A stretch of 38,681 nt of DNA. Origin: Zetaproteobacteria bacterium (lineage in GTDB: Bacteria; Pseudomonadota; Zetaproteobacteria; Mariprofundales; Mariprofundaceae). The stretch spans positions 1 to 38,681 of the forward strand of contig QIFG01000043.1 in assembly GCA_003228735.1 (NCBI GenBank). Direction: 5' to 3'. The first letter of the stretch is position 1; each line of letters begins with the position of its first letter. Below, in pieces: positions 17,928 through 25,321 of this stretch. The notes beneath the pieces were generated by a model, which was not told the origin of the DNA, searched no databases, and saw only the letters and a list, made by a program, of their open reading frames with translations. A program made the position numbers and the translations under genes.

Positions 17928-19405
17928 ATACCTGCTGGAAGCGTATATCTGCCCTGCTGGACCATCCCGCCACCGGCTGGCTCATCGCAGCAATCATATC
18001 GCTGGCGTATTTCTTCCAGACCCAGTTCACCAATTCGAACATCCTCGAATACGATGCGCATTTGCATATCAGATATGCGCAGCAGATATGGGAAAGCGGC
18101 GAATTGCTGCCGCTGTCATGGCTTCCTTTTTCGATCCTGAACGATTACCCGGTCGATCACCATCTTCTGCAGCATATCCTGCTCATACCCTTCACCTTCG
18201 GCGATCTCGTTACCGGCAGTAAAATTTCGACTGTCCTGTTTGCCTCGTTGATGGCGCTGGCCTTTTATGGCGTCCTGCGTGACCAGAAAATTGCATATCC
18301 ATTATTCTGGTTCATCCTGCTGTTTGCCTCCTCCACCGGATTCGTATTTCGCATGAGCCTGGGCAGGGTGCAAAGTCTGTCGCTGCTCTTCTTGCTGATC
18401 GCCGTCATTCTCCTGTTGAGAAGAAAGCATCTCGGGTTGTTTGTGCTCAGTTTCCTGTATGTCTGGCTATACCTGTCCGCTGCCGTTTTCCTGCCGCTTC
18501 TGGCCGCCTGCTACGTTGCGGCTGTGTGGTTTACAGATCGTGAATTTGCCTGGAAGACTCTGCTTGCAGTCTTTGCAGGATATGCGGCAGGCGTCGTTTT
18601 CAATCCCTTTTTCCCGGCGGATATCGGCTTTCTTTTTTATGACATCCTGTTAAAGCTCAAGGATTTTGACGTCTCTGTAGGCGGCGAGTGGTATCCATAC
18701 AGCACCTGGCGCCTTATCACCGGATCGGCAGTAGCTCTGGCCTGTACGCTTGTGGGCCTGTTGATCCCCGCCCTGAGCGGCCGCCGCTGGACATCCCGGA
18801 CGCTGTTTGTGTGCCTGGTCAATCTCGTCTTTTTGCTGGCGACGATGAAGTCAAAGCGTTTTGTCGAGTACTGGCCGGCCTTTTCAGTACTGTTTTGCGC
18901 CTTCTCGGTCAGGGACAGTTGGCAGTGGGCAAAGCTCGCCAGCCGGCCCTATTTCAAGCTGATACTGGCAGGTCTCATAGCCTTCCCCCTGTACATCACC
19001 CATCAAGCCCTGGTGGATGACCTGAGGGGTTCGGATTTGACCTATCGCTATGAGGGCGGCGCATCGTGGATCGCGCAGAATACAGAACCCGGCGAAATGA
19101 TCTTTATCAGTGATTGGGACCTTTTCCCGATGCTTTTTTTCCATGCCCCGAAAAACAATTACGTGGCTGGCATGGATCCGGCCTACCTCGCCGAATATGA
19201 CCCGGATTTGTATGAACTGTGGGATGACATCACGGACGGCGATATCAAACGGCCGTCTCAGGATATTCTTAATCAATTCGGCAGCCGTATTGTTTTCGTC
19301 ACCCCCGGTGAGGATGACCTGATCGACAGGCTGAAGAATGATCCTTCAGCCAAACTGGAATATAAGGATTCAAACTGTTCGGTGTTTAGCCTGCTGCCAT
19401 CCTGA
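17924..19405 (+). CDS. Polytopic GT-C-like membrane glycosyltransferase, STT3-like in outline
   Basis: A 493-residue protein with about ten predicted transmembrane segments and a soluble C-terminal domain of about 130 residues. The first periplasmic loop, after helix 1, has the acidic motif EYDAHLHIRYAQQIWESGELLP followed by NDYPVDHHLLQH. It resembles the metal/carrier-binding loop of GT-C enzymes such as oligosaccharyltransferases. The C-terminal domain has ASWIAQNTEPGEMIFISDWD, which is placed like the region around WWDYG in STT3/AglB, with SDWD in its place. I infer a polyprenyl-linked sugar donor and a periplasmic acceptor. It overlaps the DegT gene by 4 bases and closes the cluster. It does not look like ArnT or a Wzy_C-type O-ligase. 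Another GT-C activity is quite possible. Confidence 0.7.
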   Translation: MNTCWKRISALLDHPATGWLIAAIISLAYFFQTQFTNSNILEYDAHLHIRYAQQIWESGELLPLSWLPFSILNDYPVDHHLLQHILLIPFTFGDLVTGSKISTVLFASLMALAFYGVLRDQKIAYPLFWFILLFASSTGFVFRMSLGRVQSLSLLFLLIAVILLLRRKHLGLFVLSFLYVWLYLSAAVFLPLLAACYVAAVWFTDREFAWKTLLAVFAGYAAGVVFNPFFPADIGFLFYDILLKLKDFDVSVGGEWYPYSTWRLITGSAVALACTLVGLLIPALSGRRWTSRTLFVCLVNLVFLLATMKSKRFVEYWPAFSVLFCAFSVRDSWQWAKLASRPYFKLILAGLIAFPLYITHQALVDDLRGSDLTYRYEGGASWIAQNTEPGEMIFISDWDLFPMLFFHAPKNNYVAGMDPAYLAEYDPDLYELWDDITDGDIKRPSQDILNQFGSRIVFVTPGEDDLIDRLKNDPSAKLEYKDSNCSVFSLLPS

Positions 19406-19509
19406 TCAGCAAGACATGGCAAACGGGAATGCTGTAACTGATTCCTGTCCGTCATCACAGAGACAGGCCCATTAGCAAAAACCAGCAAGAAGCCAGCACC
19501 TGCCCCCAT

Positions 19510-19540
19510 AAAAAAACGCCCCCTGCATAAGCAGGAGGCG
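19510..19540 (-). terminator. Rho-independent terminator of paralogue 2
   Basis: Read leftwards, a 10-base stem (19531-19540 with 19517-19526, one mismatch, loop of 4) is followed by seven T residues (19510-19516). It lies 24 bases after the stop of the Asn/Ser-rich gene. Read rightwards the hairpin lacks a T tract, so it should not stop the glycan cluster transcript efficiently. Confidence 0.85.
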
Positions 19541-19563
19541 CTGTTCAGGTCAGGATTCGGGCT

Positions 19564-20082
19564 TTACTGGCCCATGACCTCCCGAAGTGAGTCCGGAGAA
19601 CCAACCGTAGGAGGAGTGCCTACATAAGTGCCGGGGTCACCATTAGGACACGTGCATGGCGTTCCGGTATCGACCAGGGCATCCGCTTCCGTCTCGCCGG
19701 GGCACGCGCCACTGGTATCGCCATGGGCAAGATGGGCAGTCTCAGCAGACGAGTTGATGCTGATCGTATTCTCGGCTGTGGTGCCGGGCTTGTGACAAAG
19801 CGTTACATTGCCGCTGCTTGAATTGCTGTTCGAGCTATTACTGTTCGAGTTATTCGAGTTGCTTGAGTTACTGTTGCTGTTGCTGTTGCTGGCCGCATAT
19901 TCGGCCACCGAACAGTCGCAGTAACCCGTGCTGGTGGCGTAAGCCGTCCCGACAAATAAATCCAGCAGTGAGAATCCGGCGTCCTTGTCCGCAGCCATCG
20001 CCACCGATGGCATAAAGGCAACCATCAGATACCCGGATATAATCATAAAGGGAAGTGTGATTCCTGGTGTTTTCTGTGTCAT
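19564..20082 (-). CDS. Secreted Asn/Ser-rich six-cysteine protein, paralogue 2
   Basis: This 172-residue product is a paralogue of 14406-14918 with the same plan. It has a signal peptide (cleavage likely after PSVAMA, about residue 30), GYCDCSV, an almost pure Asn/Ser tract of about 28 residues (66-93), then VTLCHKPG, HLAHGDTSGACPGE and TGTPCTC, ending SPDSLREVMGQ. The six cysteines align with those of paralogue 1. The tract uses mixed codons (AAC/AAT, AGC/AGT/TCA/TCG), so selection has kept the residues rather than the DNA repeat. It includes several N-x-S/T sequons (NSS, NNS, NVT). It lies downstream of pilX, where pilY1/pilE often follow minor pilins, and has its own terminator. No named family is recognised. 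Confidence 0.82.
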   Translation of the reverse strand: MTQKTPGITLPFMIISGYLMVAFMPSVAMAADKDAGFSLLDLFVGTAYATSTGYCDCSVAEYAASNSNSNSNSSNSNNSNSNSSNSNSSSGNVTLCHKPGTTAENTISINSSAETAHLAHGDTSGACPGETEADALVDTGTPCTCPNGDPGTYVGTPPTVGSPDSLREVMGQ

Positions 20083-20122
20083 ATCAGTCTCCTGAACGTT
20101 TCTCGCTTGCCCGGTTTAACGC

Positions 20123-20139
20123 AAGTATAAACCATACTT
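20123..20139 (-). promoter_or_regulatory. Promoter candidate within an inverted repeat upstream of paralogue 2
   Basis: The minus-strand -10 box TATACT (20124-20129) lies in one arm of the inverted repeat AAGTAT (20123-20128) / ATACTT (20134-20139). No recognisable -35 box lies 15-18 bases upstream. The layout echoes the site upstream of paralogue 1, although the dyad sequences differ. Confidence 0.35.
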
Positions 20140-20189
20140 CATCAAATGCTACCCGATCAAAGACCCGCCACCGTGTTTTATGTCACGAA

Positions 20190-20972
20190 TTAATCAATAG
20201 TCCCGATCAGCGCCCGCAGGAACCGCATGGGCGTGCCATCCACATAGGCCACGGCATATGCGGCAATGCTATAGTTTTCAACCTGTTTCCTACCGACACT
20301 ATCTTCGATACAGGCCACCGGGGAGGCGGTCGAAGTGCACGTTCCCGCATCAGTATCAAGCTGCACATCGTCACCAATTATTGCGCTTTCCAGTATTGCA
20401 GAATCAGAAGCCACGGCCGTAAGCCAGACAACTGCCCCATTGGTTGGCACAGACGACGTACTGTAAGCCGGGCTGGGCAATGTGATGTTGCCAGACGTAT
20501 CAATATTCAACACCAGATGCGCCGGCATCTGGCCGCTCGAAATCATCGTGGATAAATCCGGATTCAGCGCTGTAGGATCGCTGGCATCAAAAACGAAACC
20601 ATTCCGGTCTGCGGTCGGGCGATTGTCAAAATAGGCCAGTTGCCCATCGCTCCCACCCAATGTCGTAGGGCCCGGCAAGGCCCGATTCATCCGGGCAACT
20701 GCCAACCAATCCCCATGATCAGCGGCATCACCGGGATCATTGGCAGGCAACTCGCCGTCCAGGTCAGCATCATTATCCAGCGCCCAGTCCACAAAATGGA
20801 TGGCCGATTCGGCATAATAGAATGCGCGGGTGGTTTTCTGGCCCTGGTTGCTGATCTGCTGATTGATGGCGCTGCGATACCACAGCCCGACGGACAGCAC
20901 GAGCAACAGGCTCATGATGACCAGGGAAGACAGCAGGATAAAGCCTTGCTCATGCTTTCGGCTGGTTTGCAT
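20190..20972 (-). CDS. pilX: Minor-pilin operon protein PilX-like
   Basis: A 260-residue protein with a short basic leader (MQTSRKHEQG), a prepilin-type hydrophobic helix FILLSSLVIMSLLLVLSVG, then SAINQQISNQGQKTTRAFYYAESAIHFVDWAL. This is the PilX N-terminal domain pattern, in which the FYYAESA segment is characteristic. PilX-type minor pilins help initiate pilus assembly. The start at 20972 is preferred because AAGGA lies upstream and the leader is then of normal length; ATG at 20993 would overlap pilW. It is the last minor-pilin gene. No pilY1 or pilE follows within the window. Confidence 0.85.
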   Translation of the reverse strand: MQTSRKHEQGFILLSSLVIMSLLLVLSVGLWYRSAINQQISNQGQKTTRAFYYAESAIHFVDWALDNDADLDGELPANDPGDAADHGDWLAVARMNRALPGPTTLGGSDGQLAYFDNRPTADRNGFVFDASDPTALNPDLSTMISSGQMPAHLVLNIDTSGNITLPSPAYSTSSVPTNGAVVWLTAVASDSAILESAIIGDDVQLDTDAGTCTSTASPVACIEDSVGRKQVENYSIAAYAVAYVDGTPMRFLRALIGTID

Positions 20973-20977
20973 ATCCG

Positions 20978-21535
20978 CTAGTTCCTTGGCCATATCTTGA
21001 AGGATAACTCAAGCGTCTGCGCATCGTGATTCTTATCCAGATAAGTAGATTTTAAGGTAATAGTATATACGCCACCAACAGGGCCTGAGCGCACCAACCC
21101 CGAAGTCGCATCCATATTCCGTATCAACTCCTGATTACCACCACCGGCAGTAGGTGAGTCCCAAGTGATTTTGCTAAGAGAAGGAGTGGCTGAAGGCGCA
21201 TATATGAAAAAACCATCTAAACCCTCCAGATCTGTGTATTTGATTTGATTGGCCGTGGATATATCGATGGAGCTGGCAACCCGCAGCTCGCCTTGCATGA
21301 TATGCGAGGCCAGATACAAATCTCCCATGCGCTCGGTAACGTCCGACTGCATGCTCTGCACGCTGCTCTGCATAATGAAATTGCTGTAAATACCCGCCAT
21401 CAGCACCAGCCCGATAACCATGGCGACCATGAGTTCGATCAGCGTGAACCCTCTCTGACCGGAGGTTGGTCCCGGCTGCGCCATTGAATGCCTCATGGCC
21501 GACAGGCACCACGGCTTATCATGCGCTAATCTCAT
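20978..21535 (-). CDS. pilW: Minor pilin PilW-like, prepilin-type N-terminus
   Basis: This protein has the type IV prepilin signal G|FTLIELMVAMVIGLVLMAGIYSNF (peptidase site after RG, with Glu at +5). QSMQSDVTERMGDLYLASHIMQGELRVASSI follows, as in PilW. The first possible ATG (21535) overlaps the pilV stop as ATGA, which suggests coupling but gives an unusually long leader of about 28 residues; internal ATGs at 21496 or 21484 give shorter leaders. At about 150 mature residues it is shorter than many PilW proteins. It belongs to the operon fimT-pilV-pilW-pilX. Confidence 0.85.
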   Translation of the reverse strand: MRLAHDKPWCLSAMRHSMAQPGPTSGQRGFTLIELMVAMVIGLVLMAGIYSNFIMQSSVQSMQSDVTERMGDLYLASHIMQGELRVASSIDISTANQIKYTDLEGLDGFFIYAPSATPSLSKITWDSPTAGGGNQELIRNMDATSGLVRSGPVGGVYTITLKSTYLDKNHDAQTLELSFKIWPRN

Positions 21536-22014
21536 TGCATCACCGTGACATGCGTCAGGTAGACGCTGTGTGTCCGCCCGTCACGCGTCCATGAAACGGT
21601 CACCTTCTTCTCGACGGGCGTGGTTGTGGCACCGTCAAGCATCGCAGATGTGGGAGTTCCTGTACCATTTCTCACACCGTTGGGCAGGTCCGCCACCATC
21701 CTTGTTACGGATGCAGTGAGCGCGTACGTGATATTGATATCACTCGCCGGATAGCTTCCTGTTTGAGTATTCGTTGAACTGCTGTTTGTTGGCGCTGCCG
21801 GGACTGAAAAACCAAATGTGGTGTCCAGATCACCCGTTGCCGACCATTCTTCCAGCATCTGCTCGGCAACATGGGTGGCTACAATGCGCGCCCGGGCCGT
21901 GGCGTCGGACCGCAGGACACCGATGGTAAAGCTGCCCAGGGCAAGAAGACCGGCTGAGATAACGACAAGCGTGACCATCGATTCGATGAGCGTAAAGCCG
22001 CCTTCCCGTCTCAT
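21532..22014 (-). CDS. pilV: Minor pilin PilV-like
   Basis: A 160-residue prepilin with leader MRREGG and the type III signal FTLIESMVTLVVISAGLLALGSFTIGVL. The pattern TARARIVATHVAEQMLEEW (family form: A-x-xLA-x-x-x-E) is typical of PilV. It starts three bases after the fimT stop and overlaps pilW. PilV is a minor pilin in the tip complex that primes pilus assembly. Confidence is high for prepilin class and operon position, and a little lower for the exact orthologue. Confidence 0.88.
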   Translation of the reverse strand: MRREGGFTLIESMVTLVVISAGLLALGSFTIGVLRSDATARARIVATHVAEQMLEEWSATGDLDTTFGFSVPAAPTNSSSTNTQTGSYPASDINITYALTASVTRMVADLPNGVRNGTGTPTSAMLDGATTTPVEKKVTVSWTRDGRTHSVYLTHVTVMQ

Positions 22015-22017
22015 AAG

Positions 22018-22551
22018 CTAAAATGTCCCGGTTGCAGAATGCTGCAGGTAGGCGCGACCGATCCTGTTGACGGTGATCTTCCACTGATGGCTTACCGTGC
22101 TTGATTCAAGGAAAATGCTGGTGCCCATCAATGAGCTGCCATCGATGTTCGCAATCTGGCCGTCACTCCTGAGTTTAATTCCGTCACTGATAGTGCTTGA
22201 ACCAAAATCGATCGTTTTGGAATACTGATCCAGGCTGACCTGACGCGCATGGGCGCCGCCGTCATCCAGTGTATAGCTGTCAGGATCGGTTGCGTCGATA
22301 GTGAAATCGATGCTGCGATTTTCGGCCATGGCATAGTGCCGGGCCTGCTTCAGATGCGCCAGCATCGTCTCGGAAGCGCTGCGCAGGGCAGTCCTTTCCC
22401 GCCAGTTCTGAAAGGCGGGCACGGCGATAGCGAACAGAATCGCCATAATCGTAATCGCGACCATGATCTCGATCAGGGTGAATCCCTTCTCCCGTGCTTG
22501 CGGCTGATTGGCGCAAACACGTAGTCTTGGCGATATGCGTCTACTTTCCAT
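22018..22551 (-). CDS. fimT: Minor pilin FimT/GspH-like
   Basis: A 177-residue prepilin with the methylation motif EKG|FTLIEIMVAITIMAILFAIAVPAF. The GspH/FimT head starts with RTALRSASETMLAHLKQARHYAMAENRSIDF. No start codon exists between the ATG at 22551 and the prepilin motif, so the gene must begin at or beyond 22551. The start codon therefore overlaps, on the opposite strand, the beginning of the PBP1A gene. Leader MESRRISPRLRVCANQPQAR is long for a prepilin. It is the first gene of the minor-pilin operon. Confidence 0.87.
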   Translation of the reverse strand: MESRRISPRLRVCANQPQAREKGFTLIEIMVAITIMAILFAIAVPAFQNWRERTALRSASETMLAHLKQARHYAMAENRSIDFTIDATDPDSYTLDDGGAHARQVSLDQYSKTIDFGSSTISDGIKLRSDGQIANIDGSSLMGTSIFLESSTVSHQWKITVNRIGRAYLQHSATGTF

Positions 22552-24889
22552 GATATTCAAGCTTGGCCTCGCATCCTTTATGTTTGCCGTGATTGTCATC
22601 ACAAGCGCCTATCTGTATTTCGCCAGCACACTGCCGGAACTTAACAATCTCACCGCCTATCAGCCACCATTGGTCAGCCGCGTTTTCAACACCAACGGCG
22701 AATTGCTGGCTGAGTATGCCGATGAACACCGTATCCTGACACCGCTTACCGACATGCCGGATCGTCTGAAGCATGCCTTTCTGGCCGCGGAAGACGAGCA
22801 TTTCTACCAGCATCCGGGCATCAATCCGCCCCGCATCCTGGCCGCCGCCATCGCCAACCTGAGGGCCGGGCGCACAGTGCAGGGCGGCAGCACCATCACG
22901 CAACAGGTGGCGAAAAACCTTTTGCTCACCTCTGAAAGAACCTACTCGCGGAAAATACGCGAGGTCATCCTTGCCTACCGTATCGAACAATCCCTCAGCA
23001 AGGACGATATCCTTTTTCTGTACCTGAACCATATGTATCTTGGCAGAGGCGCCTATGGCGTTGCCTCGGCAGCCTGGCGCTATTTTCATAAACGCCTGGA
23101 TGAACTGACACTGGCCGAGTGCGCCATGCTCGCAGGCCTGCCCAAGGCGCCGGGCAGATATGCGCCCCACCTGAATCCGGAGCTGGCCCTGTCGCGCCGC
23201 AATACGGTTCTGCACATGATGGAGCAGACCGGCCTTGCCGAAGACGCGGAGATAGAAGCGGCATTGCAGGAACCGCTTGAGATCGTGCCCCTGTCCGAAC
23301 CGAAACTGACCAATGCGTATGCCAATGCCGTCTACCAACAACTTTCGGACGCCTTCGGCGCAGAAACCCTGCGCCGTCAGGGCATGACCATTATCATTCC
23401 CTACGACGCCGCCATGGAAAAGGCTGCAATAAAGGCCGTGCGCAAGGGCGTGCTGGAAATCGAACAGCGCCAGTTCTATCGCGGGCCGGCGGCACACCAC
23501 GAGGTGGAATCATGGCCGGAAGTTCTGGCGGCCTGGGCGGAGACACGATCAGAAGAGCCCCCAGAGCCCGATGACATCTTCCCCGCTCTTGTCGAACAAG
23601 TGCAGCCGGATGGCAGCCTGCTGGCAAATGACGGCAAACGCGTCTGGCAACTCGCCAAGCCCCGCTGGCAATGGAAGAAACCGGAAAAAGATATGCCGCC
23701 GATACGGCGAAACTGGGTGATCGGTGATGAAATCCTGTTGCAGGGAACCAGTGACGGCAGTGTGCGTCTGACTCAGCAACCTTCGATCGAAGCCGCCCTT
23801 TATGCCATTGATCTGGAAAAAGGCACCGTACTGGCACGGGTAGGCGGCTTCGATTTCAGATTCGGCGACTTCGACCGCGTATCCCGCGCCAAGCGCCAGC
23901 CGGGTTCTGCTTTCAAACCCTTCCTGTACGCCACCGCCATGGATGATGGCTTCACGCCGGCCAGTATCGTGGTGGATTCTCCACTTGTATTCGACAACCG
24001 GAAAACCGACGAATTCTGGCGCCCCGAAAACTACAAGGGGAAATTCGCCGGAAACGTCACCCTGCGCAACGCCCTGGAGCATTCACGCAACCTGGCCTCC
24101 ATCAAGCTGCTGCAGGATATTGGCATTGGGCGTTTTTTGCGCGCCCTGGAGAGCTATCAGTTCAAGGAAGATTTTCCTTCCCAGCTTGGCCTGGCGCTTG
24201 GCTCCACCGAGGTGACACTGAAGGAGTTGGCCGAATCCTATGCCGTGCTGGCGGACTCCGGCCGCCGCTGGCGGCCAACCCTGATCCAGCAGGTGCAGGA
24301 CAGAACCGGCAAGAGCCTGCTCCGGGGCGTATCGGGCCACCGCTGTCAGGTATGCCATGCCGACCCTGTGCTGGCGGTCGGCAATAGCATGCGCCCGTTT
24401 GAGCAAACGGTTGATCCGGTCAGCAGCTTTCTTGCCACCAACATCATGCGCGGCGTGGTGGAGCGCGGGACGGGCAGGCGCGCCCTGGCGCTTCGCCGGC
24501 CAGTGGCCGGCAAGACCGGAACCACCAACGACCAGGTGGATGCATGGTTCACGGGCTATTCTCCCCAGATACTGACCGGCGTCTGGGTAGGACGTGATTC
24601 GCCAGTCAGCATGGGGCGAAGAGAGACAGGCAGCCGTGCGGCTTTGCCCATCTGGGTAGAGTTCATGCAGGACTTCCATAAGGGCAAGCCAAAACGGGAC
24701 TTCTCGCCTCCGGCGGGCATTGAATGGGTGGTCATTGACCGCGAGACGGGCAAACACCCGACTGCAGACACAAAAAAACCGTTTCTGGAAGCCTTCCGGG
24801 CTGGAACGGCGCCCGCCGACAATGGCGGCCAGATGACAGGGCCTGAACAGAAGCAGTCTAAAGACCAGTTCTTTGAATTGGGGCTGTAA
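22535..24889 (+). CDS. mrcA: Class A penicillin-binding protein 1A
   Basis: A bifunctional peptidoglycan glycosyltransferase/transpeptidase of about 784 residues with one N-terminal transmembrane helix. The GT51 domain has EDEHFYQHPG (catalytic Glu near 86), GGSTITQQVAKNLLL, RKIREVILAYRIE and LNHMYLGRGAYGVASAA. The transpeptidase domain has SAFKPF (active Ser near 458), SRN in EHSRNLASIKLL and KTGTTNDQ. A two-cysteine insert, RCQVCHADP, sits where PBP1A proteins often carry a CxxC pair. ATG 22535 is the likely start; 22508 (TTG) and 22550 (ATG) are alternatives, none with a good ribosome site. It is convergent with lpoA, the gene of its usual activator. Confidence 0.95.
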   Translation: MRLLSMIFKLGLASFMFAVIVITSAYLYFASTLPELNNLTAYQPPLVSRVFNTNGELLAEYADEHRILTPLTDMPDRLKHAFLAAEDEHFYQHPGINPPRILAAAIANLRAGRTVQGGSTITQQVAKNLLLTSERTYSRKIREVILAYRIEQSLSKDDILFLYLNHMYLGRGAYGVASAAWRYFHKRLDELTLAECAMLAGLPKAPGRYAPHLNPELALSRRNTVLHMMEQTGLAEDAEIEAALQEPLEIVPLSEPKLTNAYANAVYQQLSDAFGAETLRRQGMTIIIPYDAAMEKAAIKAVRKGVLEIEQRQFYRGPAAHHEVESWPEVLAAWAETRSEEPPEPDDIFPALVEQVQPDGSLLANDGKRVWQLAKPRWQWKKPEKDMPPIRRNWVIGDEILLQGTSDGSVRLTQQPSIEAALYAIDLEKGTVLARVGGFDFRFGDFDRVSRAKRQPGSAFKPFLYATAMDDGFTPASIVVDSPLVFDNRKTDEFWRPENYKGKFAGNVTLRNALEHSRNLASIKLLQDIGIGRFLRALESYQFKEDFPSQLGLALGSTEVTLKELAESYAVLADSGRRWRPTLIQQVQDRTGKSLLRGVSGHRCQVCHADPVLAVGNSMRPFEQTVDPVSSFLATNIMRGVVERGTGRRALALRRPVAGKTGTTNDQVDAWFTGYSPQILTGVWVGRDSPVSMGRRETGSRAALPIWVEFMQDFHKGKPKRDFSPPAGIEWVVIDRETGKHPTADTKKPFLEAFRAGTAPADNGGQMTGPEQKQSKDQFFELGL

Positions 24890-24984
24890 GGCAGGAACCG
24901 ATCCGGACAAAAACACAAATGGCCATGCGGCCGGATTATCCTCCTTCCCTAACCCGGCTTAGCCAGAGCCAAGCAGGAGAAGAT

Positions 24985-25294
24985 TGAACCACGAAGGCAC
25001 AAAGTTAGGGTGGTAGAAGATTTTACCGCAGAGTACGCACAAAACGCAGGGAAAGAGCAAAGACAAGATGTTCGATAGATAACGAATCCCCCCATCCTCT
25101 GTCTGCTTCCGACTGCCTGCTTGGCCAGATGGCCGGCAGTCATGCAGACAGAGAATCCTTCACCATGCATGCCATGGCAGGCGAAAAATAAAGTCATGCC
25201 TGTTTGTTCCTCCTCCATCAAGTGAGAGAAGAGGTTTGGGCACGGTTGTTCACACAAAATTTTTCTCTGTGCCTTCGTGCCTTTGTGGTGAAAT
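24985..25294 (+). repeat. Dispersed repeat copy 3 with ACCACGAAGGCAC ends
   Basis: The left end is TGAACCACGAAGGCACAAAG (from 24985). The right end is an inverted relative, read as GTGCCTTCGTGCCTTTGTGG (about 25270-25289, ending by 25294). Inside lies a second degenerate motif, ACCGCAGAGTACGCACAAAA. The hairpin core of copies 1 and 2 is absent. It occupies most of the 432 bases between the convergent 3' ends of the PBP1A and lpoA genes. No gene is seen there. The strand is arbitrary. Confidence 0.65.
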
Positions 25295-25321
25295 ATCCTG
25301 TGCGTTTTTATAGGTAAGAGG

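Noticed and set aside
19815-19900. Repetitive TTGCTG-like tract as a possible CRISPR or simple-repeat locus
   Set aside because: It is the coding sequence of the Asn/Ser tract with mixed synonymous codons; there are no spaced identical repeats.
22541-23500. Minus-strand open frame of 319 codons
   Set aside because: It is antisense to the glycosyltransferase domain of PBP1A and has no recognisable features.
24330-24380. CxxCH (RCQVCHADP) in PBP1A as a possible c-type haem site
   Set aside because: PBP1A proteins commonly have a CxxC pair in this insert (as I recall for E. coli), so the following histidine is more likely chance than a cytochrome motif.
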